From: Epiperipatus broadwayi
Lineage: Eukaryota > Onychophora > Udeonychophora > Euonychophora > Peripatidae
Direction: 5' to 3'
Length of the DNA: 64,000 nt
NCBI GenBank assembly: GCA_028023455.1
Contig: JAQFVV010000002.1
Location: 31,873,725 to 31,937,724, forward strand
In this document: positions 1-11,169 of the stretch, piece after piece
How positions within the stretch are numbered: the stretch's first letter is position 1
Layout of the letters: every line of letters starts with the position of its first letter
The notes under the pieces: model-generated
Seen by the model: only the letters and a program-made list of their open reading frames with translations
Database searches by the model: none
What the model was told of the DNA's origin: nothing
Position numbers and translations under genes: made by a program

Positions 1-950
1 AAGTCTCTGTATTGCTCTTCTATTAAGTATCCAAGTCTCACACCCATAAGTAAGAACTGGTAAAACATACTTATTAAAAACCTTGTTTTTCAAACACATA
101 GGCATATTTTCTTTTAGTATCAAGTTATTTCTACCAAATAGCACTCCAACCAAGTTTAATTCTATGATTTATTTCATCTATTATGTTTCCATCTGTATTA
201 ATAATCTAACCAAAGTATTTGTAACTGTTAACTTCTTCTAACTCATCATAATCAATCTTTATTTTCATATTTTGAAAAAATCCATTAAATATTAGTTTAG
301 TCTTTTTAACATTTATCTTTAGTCCTACTTTCTTACTTTCATCTGATAACTCCTGCAACATTTCCTGTAACTCTAAAGCATTATTTGCAAAAATAATCAC
401 ATCATCTGCTAAATCTAAATGACTTAAATAATCTCCATTTACTTTCACTCCTTTAGCTTCCCATTTTAATCCACAAAATACTTCTTGCAGCACTGTTGTA
501 AAAAATTTTGGAGATATGGAGTCATCTTGTCTTACACCTTTCTCAATGTTGACTTTCCCAGTATCATTATGTAATTTAATTGTTGCTGTTGCATTTTTAT
601 AAATATTCTTTAAAATATGACAATATCCTGGATCTATACCTTGATGATCCAATGCTTTAATCACTGAAGAAATGTTTATAGAATCAAATGCCATTTCATA
701 AACTACAAATCCAAAGCATAATGGCAATTCATATTCATTTGTCCTTTCTATAACTTCTCTCAATACCTGGATATGATCTACTGTACTAAAACCACTTTTA
801 AATCCAGCTTGTTCTCTTGGTTGGTGGAAATCCAATGTTCTCTGTGGACGAGTTGTAATTATCTTGGTAAAAATTTTGTATAAAACTGATTTTAAAACCT
901 GATCTTCCAAATGTGAAGTCAAGCATAATTCTAAGTCCATCACGATCATC
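1..950 (-). mobile_element. RTE-like non-LTR retrotransposon fragment (reverse transcriptase domain)
   Basis: A minus-strand open frame of 247 codons (949-206) encodes the central part of a LINE reverse transcriptase. Visible motifs in order are LYKIFTKII (about residue 23), a motif A region FVVYEMAFDS (81-90), a motif B-like KGVRQDDSISP (137-147) and the motif C box LADD (180-183). The family normally has FVDYEKAFD in motif A, so the catalytic aspartate is replaced by valine and this copy should be inactive. From 205 down to the window edge the frame is broken but the downstream thumb and C-terminal region can still be followed, including a TYG.ETW-like stretch near position 55. The 5' end is truncated inside the RT domain at about 950, as is usual for LINE copies, and the 3' end lies beyond the left edge. 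Assignment to the RTE group rests on resemblance to invertebrate RTE proteins. Confidence 0.85.
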
Positions 951-1640
951 TATTAATTATTGTGATTTTAATATAGTTAAGTAAATACTCCTATATTAAC
1001 CCTGCTCAATTATTTATTAATTAATGGCATAATGTTCACTCTGGATATTATTAAGACATTTAAAGCCTATAGTTCTACTATTGGATTTAAATAGTGATAA
1101 TTATGATGGTTAATTGCTAATTAATTGTTCAACCTGTAAGAAACACAATATAATCTTAGGTTTAAATCTCCGCGACGTATGAACTTTTATTTTGCTTTAT
1201 TCTTTATGGGTTTTTTATTGTTACTAATAAATCTCTATACATGTAACCTCTCACATTTGTGCATTATTTACCACAATTAGTTTTTTTTTAGTTTTAAGAG
1301 TCCCTTGTATACTAACACAAAATGCAGTAGTCGTGTGAAAATTGTCCTCTGAGGTTTAACTTTGTATTGTTTATGGTAATGTTAACATTGATGTTACATG
1401 CAGACATGTAAGTTAGTGCTCATTGCTTGGTTTGTATGATTAGTTTTTCTGACTATACAAATCTGACTGTTACAATATATCTAGTGTATGAGTAGAAGGG
1501 TATTTTTTCATTTAAATTATATATATATATGTGTGTGTGTGAGTGTGTGTGCGTGTGTGTGTAAGACTTTAATATGTGTTGATATTAAACAGGCACACAC
1601 TATATAATCAAAAGCAAAATCTATATAAATAAGTAAATAT
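951..1640. other. Stretch without recognised gene, with a TA/TG microsatellite
   Basis: AT-rich sequence without an open frame of interest. The only structure I see is a composite simple repeat at about 1518-1561, where a TA run passes into a TG run interrupted by A and C. Confidence 0.6.
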
Positions 1641-1649
1641 AAATCAAAC

Positions 1650-3330
1650 CTTTAAAATAATATAATATATTGAACAATTATATAAATAATAATAAATTTT
1701 TGTTGAATCTTCAAACGTTTTCGAAGGCATAACCTTCATTATCAAGAAGTACAAACTCTCTTTTCGTTTTTCATGATGTACTAATATGCAAATATGCGAT
1801 AAAACCATGCAAAATATGCAAATCAGAATCAGAACATTTATACTTGCCATTTCTTTGATATGGCATAAAATGATTCCCTTTTGTTCATCGCGTGTTCATC
1901 TGACATGATGTAACACACCTCCTTAACCCTCCTCTGCAGATCATTCTGCTCTCTACACAACATTTGGCCTATCCAGTTTGCACTGATGTCCCACAGCCAC
2001 TGAATGCTGAACAAAAATTGAAGGGTGGAATGAGTCCACTAAGGCCTTATTGTACGCATATACATGCTGGGATAATCTTGTTTGAACTGATGCCCTCGTC
2101 TCCCCATAATATGCAGCTGAGCAATTGTTTTCACTACATGCGATCTTATAGACCACTTGCTGTGCTTGCACTGGGAGAATCTAGTCTTTGGTCTTGTTTA
2201 TACACCTGTTAAGATTAGGGGGTGAATGAAAACACACACTAAAATCAGAGCAAAAAATGTTACGCAAGTCTCTATAAATATTTTTGATATACAGTAGCAA
2301 GATACGTGGTTTATCTTGTTTCAACTCGTGGTTAGGCCCGCTTTTAAATTTCTTAATAACATTATCTACCGTTCTTTGATTATATTTTGCCTTGATAAGC
2401 TCATTTCTATATGTTTCAATATTGTTTCTTTTGTCAGCTTCGAAGCTGCACAAACTGTTGCTCCTATGCAAGAACAATTTGAGGCCAGCCAATTTATATA
2501 TATCTGGTGTGTTTGATAAGTGATGTATATGACCTCTGGTATTAATAGGCTTAATATTCATTTTGTAGCAAAAGTGATTAGCTTCAATCATCACTTGCAG
2601 GTCCAAATATTTAATAATGTATGAGAGTCCATCCTGACTTGTGTTTATATTCAAGCCTGATGCTAGTATAAGGTCTGTTTTGATGTCCTCTATGGTTTCC
2701 TCCAGAGCAGCCACAAAAATATCATCAACATACCTAGCACATACTAGGAACAATAATCTGCTCATATGTGTTCATCATAATGCTGGCAATGATTCCACTC
2801 ATCAGAAGACCCATGAGCCAACTGTTGAGCATGTGATACCACTCATGATTGAACACTGCATATATGTTTCTGTTCATCCACTCCAGCAATGCAACAACAA
2901 TCTTGACACACTCCTGGTTCATTCCATAACTAATGAGTGCTTCCCTTACAACTATAATCGACTTAGGTCTATCAATCGATCCATATAGTTCTGCTACATC
3001 AAGTGCTGTCATCCCTGTGTTTTGCTCCGGGGTTGCATTCTTCAATTTATTAATGAAGTCAAATGATGACTTAATAGAATAATATCCATATCCTGTGATT
3101 TGGGTAATTCATTTATTTATGATCTTGGCTGCTTTATAATAGTGCACTCCGCTGAAGTCAATCATCAATCTTAAAAGCACATTCTCTTTATGGGTTTTGG
3201 CATTTGCAAACATTCTTGGAGGAGTCATTGCCGATGGATACATTTGCAGGTATTCAGCCTTAGAAAATGCTTTAGATGTATAAGGCCTAAGCACGAACGA
3301 TACAAATTTATCTTTATTTAAATTAAAGTT
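1650..3330 (-). mobile_element. Degraded Penelope-like element (RT plus GIY-YIG endonuclease)
   Basis: Read on the minus strand, protein pieces occur in PLE order. 3294-3109 holds an N-terminal RT segment with PPRMFANAKTHK, the PLE counterpart of PKIHK. 3045-2734 holds motif A (ALDVAELYGSI) and a motif B region. 2765-2181 holds the catalytic box RYVDD near residue 12. 2171-1953 encodes a GIY-YIG nuclease start (VVYKIAC..., then YYGET about 10 residues later). RT and nuclease parts share one frame and are separated by a single TAG at 2183-2181. A frameshift lies near 2765-2740 and another stop near 3110. Downstream, at about 1760-1715, is a hammerhead-like tail. PLEs encode a single RT-endonuclease protein that integrates by target-primed reverse transcription; this copy is a pseudogene. 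The left boundary near 1650 is approximate. Confidence 0.85.
1712..1760 (-). ncRNA. Hammerhead-like motif in the PLE 3' tail (degenerate)
   Basis: On the minus strand the tail reads CTTGATAATGAAGG, a 4 nt loop, then CCTTCGAAAACG. This is a GATAATGA box, an AAGG/CCTT stem II and a GAAA box. In frame it also encodes a D-x-E-G...N-V peptide, which is typical of PLE C-termini, where known hammerheads overlap the end of the ORF. The first box departs from CUGANGA, so activity is doubtful. Confidence 0.4.
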
Positions 3331-3339
3331 ATATAACAG

Positions 3340-6300
3340 TCAGGGAATAAGAGTCTTCCCATATCTGCCATACAAGGGTGCCACCAGGCCATTTGAACCT
3401 GGAAAATTTATATAGTAGGCAGATACATAGGCAGATACATACTGTTAAGATCTAATTTTTACATATATATTTTATTATATTATATATTGACCATTAGCCC
3501 ATGCCACTAGCTCATGGAGATGCAGAGATTTGTAATAAAACTTGCTTAGAAACATTTTAAATAAAGAAAAGATTTAAATTCTTAAAATATATTTTTAATA
3601 TTATAAAAAAAATTAAAATAAGCCACTGCCAGTAATTACACACACAAAAAAATTTATTGATGCATATATAATATTTAAAATTGAGGAATAAATTAATCTT
3701 AAATTTGTTATTATTTTTATATTTAAATTATTATTTTAGAAAGTCCACACAGATGGATAAAAGTTTGTTTTATAATGTTGAGTATTGGTGTGTTACATAG
3801 ATTCGGCAATTAAAACTTTTCAAAACAAACATTCAATCTCAGACTAAAAGTTCGTAACCAAATCAACACTCCCTTCCTGTTATACATATGCACTCAATGC
3901 AATATGAATATGATAGCATAAAATCATGCTGACAGGAATGTGCGTCTGCAGCGGGATATTATTTAAAGGACATGATCCTCATCCAGGACAGGAATATGTG
4001 TCTGTCTGGTGAAGGAATCATGTATATAAAATATTTAATGAGAATTGCGACATATGGGGGAGAGCAGAACTTTTGCTGACTTATAGATCTTATCCATATA
4101 GCTAAGAGAAATCAATTTTGCAGGAAACACATCTGTGTACCTTGCAACGCAATGACTACATCTTTGGGGTCATGCATTCAGTTGAACAAGTTTGCCCTGT
4201 ATGCTAACAAGCTTCACATTGCATTAATATAAACATCCATATATATCTCTACTAGCATCAACTTAACCATGAGACAAATAGTCTGAAATCAAACTCTTTA
4301 AACTAACATAAACGATAAATATGATGTTATTAATTCAATTGCTTAAGGGAAATTTTCAAGAAAATAAAACCCAATGGCAATCATCATAAGATACCGCATT
4401 GGCAATAAAATAAAAGCTATAAGGGTAAATACATTTAGACACTCAGAATGAGGTGACATATTTACCAATATAAATGTATTTTGCACCTATGAAAATCAAA
4501 AAAAAAAACTAAGCATTAATGAATCTATGCAGCCATCTATACCCAACTTAAATTTAATACATTTAAATAATTTAGTCAATAAATATTAATAAAGAAAATA
4601 GAAATGATTTAATTAAATTAGGAAACTCAAATATATAAAATTAAACATTAATAACTGATTTTGAAATCTTAATAAGTCAGATAAAAGTTCATTTTAAAAG
4701 TTATGTTTAGCTGGTTATTAAACACTTGTTAAATATTGACAAAAGTTCTTAATTACTTTTTAAAATTTTATAGTTCATACTTTACAGTAGAGGAGCTTCC
4801 GGTTACTTGTGCCAATTCCTGCAAAGTCTTTATTAATCATACTTTCATGGAAGACCAGTCTGTTGTTCATACCGTAGTTATCAATCCGGAGGCTGTCTTA
4901 GCTGTATCGATCCTGGAACTATTTTATTGTAGGACCCATATGATTCGGGTCTACAATAGTGCCATTCATAATTCAACAGTCACTTTGAAATAAGTAAGAG
5001 GGTGAAAAGTGCATTTTTTCACCCTCCTCCTCAAAAATCAAGCTGGAACTAACTTTGATTGGAATTTTTTTTCTTTTTATCCTAATCCTTCGCATTCACT
5101 AAACATGGTTTCCTGTTCCAATGATTTTCATTAGGGTCTGAGCATTGTTTTCTGCTTCTATTGGACATTCTGCTTCAGAGCAGGGAAACAATCTTTAATT
5201 TTTATCTATATCTCCTATCTAACTTTTTAATTATACAAGAGCCCCGAGGCCTACTTTGCTTTTCGTTTAATTAATAAAACAATCATTTCCATTTACTGAG
5301 ATTACATAGGAATCTTAAAATAGAAATTAACATTTATTTCTATTTTCATTTATGTTACTTTTTAACAAAAATATTTTATCTTTAGATCTTTACTTTTTTA
5401 TATAAAAAAAATACATTCAAATACTTTTTTTTTTTTATTTAAAAAAAATACTATTTAAGTTTTCCATCTGTGTGATATATATTTATGTTAAATATAACTC
5501 TTTTTAATTTTGGCTTTTAGTTTTTAATAAATGATTTTATTTAAGATTATTTTCCCCATTATTTTTAAATTTTAAAATAATATAACGGTTCCATTACAAT
5601 ATATATATAATGATTAGACATTAGAAATTTCTATACTTGTCTTTCAATTTTTAATTAAATCAATGAAAATAAATTTTTAACATGGACTTAAGTTTTTTGC
5701 TTTTATATGTCATTTTCAGATGATAATTGTTACATTTTGAATTACAAGTGTTAAACTTATTTCACCCACAATTTTGACACTAACCACTCCAGATAAATCC
5801 CATTATGATTATCACTAATCATTTACTAAACTAGAAATTCTCTCTAGCCCAGATATAAGCTTTAAACCTCAATTAAATATTAATGTATCTGTGTTTTTAA
5901 TTAAACACACACATTTATTGAGTTATTCACATTTCTCTATCCCATGTCATTTTTCTTGTATTGTATCTTTATTCATATGATTTGAAAAAATGTATAGAGG
6001 TAAAACAATAAAGTCAATTACTCAAAGCTTTAATAAGTTTATAAATGTAAATGATGACATTAATAATGCAAAGAAGTTTAAACAAATCTTATTAATCAGG
6101 CAAAAGGATGTTGCCTTGATTACAGGTTAAGATTGTTGATAGTTTAAGGGTTGGTAGTCAGCATATGAGAATATTAGGAATCCATTTTTTATAATGTAGT
6201 CTATTTTGTATTCATTATGCAATGTATGCAGTTGTCTGCATTATATACCATTTATATACCATAAAAAATGAACACCATTATTTGAATTTCATAGCTAAAA

Positions 6301-6399
6301 TCTCAAGTAATTGTTTTATTTCAAGATGAAAAATAAAATATCCATCTTTTAAGAAGATTCTAAATACACAGATTGTGTAGGATCAGAAAGTAATAAATT
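3340..6399. other. Three-kilobase stretch without a recognised gene
   Basis: Mostly low-GC sequence with A and T homopolymers. At 3345-3405 there is a short minus-strand box B-like segment (GGTTCAAATGG) that may be a SINE scrap. A somewhat less AT-rich block at 4790-5000 holds the only notable open frame and is listed separately. I see no splice-supported exon chain. Confidence 0.5.
4736..4993 (+). CDS. Unrecognised short ORF, 85 codons, doubtful
   Basis: An open frame in a local island that is richer in G and C than its surroundings (about 4790-4995). Residues from about 16 on (SYFTVEELPVTCANSC...) have a fairly normal amino-acid composition with four cysteines. The first 15 residues are AT-driven, and a TTTTATAG just before the richer part could be a splice acceptor, so this might be a terminal exon rather than a complete gene. 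Immediately after the stop is a hairpin at about 4999-5027 (GGGTGAAAA paired with TTTTTCACCC). I do not recognise the protein and found no motif. It could equally be a relic of an unknown repeat or chance. Confidence 0.2.
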   Translation: MTKVLNYFLKFYSSYFTVEELPVTCANSCKVFINHTFMEDQSVVHTVVINPEAVLAVSILELFYCRTHMIRVYNSAIHNSTVTLK

Positions 6400-6569
6400 C
6401 AATATGATAATATATATATATAATAATTAAAACAAGTTATAAATTTCGTAACTTGCTTTTAAGCTTGCATTTTATGATCACTAGATGGAGCTTTACCAAT
6501 AGCTCTAAACAAGCTTTGTTTACATAAGTGCCGAGAGAGATAGAATTCAAAATCCCTATTATTTCTCTC

Positions 6570-6620
6570 TACCTCCAGACCAGCTGGTTTCGAGCTTAAT
6601 GGCTCACATCAGTGAAGGGG
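6570..6620 (-). ncRNA. Type I hammerhead ribozyme motif, family A copy 1
   Basis: On the minus strand, in order: CCTTCA (stem I), CTGATGT (box 1, position 9 is T instead of A), GAGC-CATTAA-GCTC (stem II, 4 bp), GAAA, an ACC...GGT stem III, cleavage-site C, then TGGAGG closing stem I. Every helix can form. The A9 change would probably weaken catalysis. Confidence 0.6.
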
Positions 6621-6734
6621 TGGGAGACTAGAAACTAGACCTAAAACACCAACTCAAAAGTCAGCACTTATCTAACACATTTCTATCAATTTGAAAGCAT
6701 GAATTTATCAGACACAAAATGTCTTCAAACCCAT

Positions 6735-6785
6735 CCCTTCACTGACATGAACCATTAAGTTCAAAACCAGCTGATCTGGAGGTAG
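6735..6785 (+). ncRNA. Type I hammerhead motif, family A copy 2 (degenerate core)
   Basis: The plus-strand partner of the previous motif has CTGACAT, GAAC-CATTAA-GTTC, AAAAC and CAGCTGATC. Relative to copy 1 the third base pair of stem II changed from G-C to A-T on both sides, a compensatory change that keeps the helix. The GAAA box is mutated to AAAA and the cleavage-site context is altered, so this copy is probably inactive. Confidence 0.5.
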
Positions 6786-6965
6786 GAAGGAACGATAGAG
6801 ATTTTGAATTCTATCTCTCTCAGCACTTATGTAAACAAAGCTTGTTTAGAGCTATTGGTAAAGCTCCATCTAGTGATCATATATATATATATATAGATTA
6901 ATGTATTTAGGTAAAGCTCCATCTAGTGATCATATATATATATATATAGATTAATGTATTTAGGC

Positions 6966-7485
6966 TTGGAGTTGATAAGAAGTTTAATTTCTGGAAGGTA
7001 CAAAATGGGTCATGCTCTGGTAAGTATTTTAGTTTATTCTTTGTTATTATACCTACTGAATATTTTGTTTACAATTATGTTGAAATAAAGTTTGTATATC
7101 TACAAATCAGGCCTCAGAATTTCTGTTTCATCTCATGCCCATCTAAGTCTGTTGGACATAATTATAGAATGATTGGATGGATGTTCATGAATAGATTTCT
7201 TCAAATTTTTTATATAAAACTCCCATGGTACCTTGGAGAATAAGATCAACAGTATTTCACGTAGATTCTTTAACTTTTATGAAGTACTTATTTAGCACTT
7301 GATACATTTTTATGAATAGGAACTTTATCAGCCAATCACACGCAGATTTTTTTAATTAATTATAAATCTTATATTTTGTGAATGTCTTTAAGGCAAATAT
7401 TTACATAAGTTAGAGATGGTAATGCTTTACATTGCAGGCTGTATATTTACATTATGCATGCAATAAATATCCTTTGCTGCGACAT
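6966..7485. other. Stretch without recognised gene
   Basis: AT-rich sequence. No open frame above 60 codons, repeat arm or promoter that I can support. Confidence 0.5.
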
Positions 7486-7946
7486 ATTCATCATCAACCA
7501 TTATCAATCCACTGCAGGATGAAGATCTCTCCAAGTTCAATCCATCTTCTTTGATATTTAGCTTCTCTTCTCCACACCATCCCTGCACACTTTCTTATTT
7601 CATCCATCCATCTAACATTTGGTCTCTTTCTGGGTCTTTTACAATCTCTTGGAATCCAGTTTAAGATTTCAATTATCCATCTATTATCGTCTCTTCTAGC
7701 CATATGTCCAGCCCAACTCCACTTCAATCTCTTAATTTTTTTCAATGAGGTCAGTACCCATACATTGCGTTTTCGATCTCTTCTTGTTATTCCCAACATG
7801 AATCTCTCCATACTTCTTTGAGTGGTCTGAAGTCTCTGTATTGCTCTTCTATTAAGTGTCCAAGTCTCAGATCCATAAGTAAGAACTGGTAAAACACATT
7901 TGTTAAAAACCTTCCTTTTCAAACACATAAGCATATTTCCTTTTAG
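7486..7946 (-). mobile_element. RTE-like LINE 3' end, 5'-truncated
   Basis: A minus-strand frame (7934-7494, 146 codons) encodes the C-terminal domain of the same RTE family as 1-950. Recognisable blocks are LTYGSETWTLNRRAI (about residues 18-32), LKWSWAGHMARRDDNRW (about 69-85), RPNVRWMDEIRKCA (about 103-116) and a terminal LQWIDNG. The stop is followed by a short ATCATC tail, the usual 3' terminus of this family. The frame is open throughout, so this is one of the best preserved copies. The 5' break at about 7946 falls in the region just after the RT domain. No target duplication is evident. Confidence 0.88.
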
Positions 7947-8554
7947 ATGGTGATTATCTTTATAGAAACAATTTGAAAGTTCCTGAGATCTACATAATTA
8001 TATTCGCTGAGGGAGCAACCAACCATTTATTAATTGCTCATTAGATGTACATTGGACTATATATGCTCATATTCATATAGTCTGTATTTTACATTTTTTA
8101 AGAAGTGTATATACTGTGTTTACACTTATTTTAATGTTATATTTAAAACACGCATTTAAAGGAACTTACAAACTTCTAGCTGTTTTATATATATATATAT
8201 TTTATTGATATTTTTTTAACGCAATAATGAATAAATTTTTGAAATACGCTTTCTTACAATTGAAAGAAATTTATTAGACTGAATGTCCGGGGAAAGAAAA
8301 AAGTATATAAAAATAACTATTTGAAAATGAAATTATGTATTAAAAAAATTATTAAAAAAATTTTTTTTCTTTCTTAAAAAGTAAAAATCCTAATAATTTG
8401 TCTTGTCGAATCGATAAATTTCTGACACGAATTGAGTTAATCGGGCAACTTTAAATATGCCCTTTTCTACATTATTATGACAAAGATTTTTCAATAAAAT
8501 AAAAGTAACTGTAGATATAGAATCTTAAATATTTATGAAATCACTACAGAACGA
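7947..8554. other. Stretch without recognised gene
   Basis: AT-rich sequence with TA and poly-T/poly-A tracts (for example near 8190 and 8345-8365). Nothing further recognised. Confidence 0.5.
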
Positions 8555-8730
8555 CCATATTATTTATCATTCATTACCTATATATTATCCATTTAATGAT
8601 TAATATTTCTATAGTGCAATTTTTACTACCCCACTATCACGCAGGGACTAGTTTCTAACCGCTTTTCACCCCTTGTGGAGAGCTGTAATCATAAACATGA
8701 CCAAAGACATGTGAAAAAGATTTATAATAC

Positions 8731-8785
8731 CCAAGATCCACATTTCGTACTGAAGCAGCACTCATCAGTTGGCCCAGACCACAAT
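8731..8785 (-). ncRNA. Type I hammerhead ribozyme, E1 unit 1
   Basis: Minus strand: CCAA (stem I), CTGATGA, GTGCTG-CTT-CAGTAC (six-pair stem II with one G-U), GAAA, a one-pair stem III, cleavage-site C (complement of 8735), then TTGG closing stem I. All catalytic core bases are present. Confidence 0.82.
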
Positions 8786-9082
8786 CTCTTACAAATATCT
8801 TTATCATTGTTCAGTATATATAGATAGCCAATTACCATACTTTAATTGATAACTTACTGCCCTTATAACTTTGACACAAACCATTTGATGGAAGTATATT
8901 AAAAAACTTTATTAATCGTTCATCAGACTAGAGATTATCCACTTAATGGATAATGTTTATGTAGTGTAATTTTCACTACTCCACTCTCACATTAAATAGG
9001 AACTAGTTTCTAATGCGTTTAACCCCTTGTAGAGAGGTGTAATCATAAATATATAATCAAAGACATGTGAAAAATATGTATG

Positions 9083-9130
9083 TTACCAAGATGTACATTT
9101 AATGCTGAACTAGCACTCATTAATTGCCTA
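9083..9130 (-). ncRNA. Degenerate hammerhead, E1 unit 2
   Basis: Aligns with the other units but has TTAATGA in place of CTGATGA and TAAA in place of GAAA. The stem II pair GTGCT/AGCAT is largely kept. Probably inactive. Confidence 0.45.
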
Positions 9131-9443
9131 GACGACAATCTCTTATACATATCTTTATCATTGTTCAGTATATATAGATAATCAATTGCTATAATTTAAT
9201 TTATAAGTATCAACTTTACTTCCCTCACAACTTTAACACAAACCATTTGTTAGAAATATATTAAAAAATTTTATTAATCATTCATTAGACTAGAGATTAT
9301 CCACTTAATGAATAACATTTCTGTAGTGTAATTTTCACTACACCACTGTCACACAAAGTATGCACTGGTTTATAACCACTCAACACTTGTGGAGAGCTGT
9401 AATTATAAACATATGATCAAACAGATAAAAAAGATACATGATC

Positions 9444-9487
9444 CCCAAGATGCCCATTTTGTGCTGTAGCAGCACTCATCAGTTTAA
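9444..9487 (-). ncRNA. Hammerhead, E1 unit 3, box 2 mutated and stem I cut off
   Basis: Minus strand has an intact CTGATGA and a perfect GTGCTG-CTA-CAGCAC stem II, followed by AAAA instead of GAAA. The CCAA arm of stem I is missing because the array ends here. Confidence 0.55.
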
Positions 9488-10389
9488 AACAATTAAGTTA
9501 CTTTCTTTTAAATCTCACTATAAAACTTGGTTTGTTAGGTTTTTTATTTAAAATTTATATTTAAATCATTGGAAATAATATTAATCTTTTATACATTTAA
9601 CTCTAACTAGAAACAGGTTTATAGTCCAAATTGACACAATTCATGCAGGGGTACAAATTATAAACTGATAAAATTTAAAAAGTGGTTTTGATTTCATTTG
9701 GATATTATAACGTTATCATAACCAATTTAATTAACCATCCAATAAATAAATCAATAGATATATTGCCTGAGAGTTCATCAGAAGTTTGACTGTCCAGTAG
9801 TACCAGAACTGAATTTGATCTGAGTACCCTATACTCCAGCCCACCCTCTGACACTGCATTAAACCAAGTAGTGGGATCATCCAATATTGATTAACAAATG
9901 AATATCTAGCTAGACAGTAGATAAGTACTCAAACACTTCTCCTTCACCACTTTTTTAATGAAACTGTTGAATGTATTTTAAAGTGCAATGCAATGGTTGC
10001 TTACTTTAGAATAATGGTACTTTATATTTAGAACTGGGTCTTAAATATGGCCTGTGCTGGTACAGACATTGATAAAATAAACCAGTGAATTGTAATACTT
10101 AAATATTACATGACCCTCATAGTTCCTAACCATTTGATTATTTCTTAATACATTGAATGAAAATGTAGCAATAGCATATCTATCTGCCATGATTGTAATG
10201 TGTATTCAATTTCTAGCTGATGAAACTTAAAAATTTATTTAAGTTACAGTGTATTTTTGTTTTCTAGATAACCAGAATCAACCCAGTTAACTATCCAATA
10301 TTCATCAACAGATAATTGTTTATCGGTATGGATAACATAATGAAACACCATCTAAACCCTTCTTTAAAAAAGATTGTTAGAGATATTTT
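9488..10389. other. Stretch without recognised gene
   Basis: AT-rich sequence. Two loosely similar segments (about 9720-9790 and 10265-10330, both with a TTAACTATCCAATA-like core) suggest an old duplicated repeat I cannot name. A related segment may occur near 38830-38930. Confidence 0.35.
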
Positions 10390-10390
10390 T

Positions 10391-10550
10391 CCTGCAGTGA
10401 GCTATTTTAAAGCTGCTTTAGTCTTACATTTATCATCAATTTATGATTGTTTAGACCACCATTAACATCTTTGCCTGCAGTGAGCTATTTAATAACTGTT
10501 TTAGTCTTACCTTTACTATAAATTTATATCACCATTAAATATTTTTCTGA
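10391..10550 (+). repeat. Two-copy tandem repeat, period about 81 bp
   Basis: The copies start at 10391 and 10472 with the same CCTGCAGTGAGCTATTT, followed by a shared TTTAGTCTTAC... segment. The copies have diverged moderately. They lie just outside the inverted repeat arm at 10562. Confidence 0.6.
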
Positions 10551-11169
10551 ATATTAACATGAATACTTACATATTATCCCATTACCCAAGCTTGGCAGCC
10601 ATGTTTTTTTAATTATAAATTTTCAGGGCCATGCAAGTTGTTATATTTAATATTTATCTTTTTTTAATTAAGCGCTTAGCATTTAATATTCTTTGCACTC
10701 TGTATAGCTTCTCTTTCAAGCACTTCACACACTTTTAATTTTATATATTATAATATCAAGAGAGAAGTTTAAAATTCCTAATAGTGTAATTATTATTATA
10801 AAAATAAAAAATTACACAAAAGTATGACAACTAATTGAAATTAAAATAAATTTAATAATTTAAATTGCAGGAAACATAATAAAGAGGGATTATTCATGTT
10901 GGCTTCCGGTAATCCCTAATGGACTGCTAAGTCATCCCATATGCATCTTTTTCTTTGTACAATTGGGAGAGTAGGATATCCCAAATTTTAATCATTTTTT
11001 CAAAATGTTTTTGTAAAAAGCAAAGATGCTGAACATAAAAATATGGAGAGAATCTTACACTGAATGTAAAAAAAATCGGTTGTCATCTGATCCTTCGTGT
11101 TAGCCGCCAGAGGCGTGATTTCTAACTGAAAAACACATTAATATATAGTTCCCGGGATAGCGATTCTCT

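Larger units (their letters stand above)
6400..6965. mobile_element. Family A foldback element carrying two hammerhead motifs
   Basis: Inverted arms at about 6475-6590 and 6757-6878 match closely (for example TGATCACTAGATGGAGC against its complement). They enclose about 170 bp with a hammerhead copy at each arm's inner edge, pointing in opposite directions. A small palindrome (CAAGTTA...TAACTTG) lies at 6434-6456. TA-rich tracts lie on both sides. The right end is duplicated in tandem: about 53 bp at 6857-6909 is repeated at 6910-6962, including the TA tract. A second, interrupted copy of this family lies at 36265-37320. No protein is encoded. Confidence 0.7.
8555..9487 (-). mobile_element. 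Family E1 retrozyme-like tandem array, about 2.6 units of 355-360 bp
   Basis: Three direct copies can be aligned by shared landmarks: ATTATCC at 8584, 8934 and 9296; the block TTTATCATTGTTCAGTATA near 8800 and 9157; and the hammerhead near 8755, 9110 and 9470. Spacing is 350-362 bp. Each unit has one minus-strand hammerhead. The last unit stops inside stem I of its ribozyme, at about 9487. No protein is encoded. Direct tandem units of a few hundred bp, each with a type I HHR, match the published description of metazoan retrozymes, whose RNA is cut into monomers and circularised. A separate member of the family is at 21680-22070 on the plus strand. The mobilising enzyme is presumed to be a PLE. 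Confidence 0.8.
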
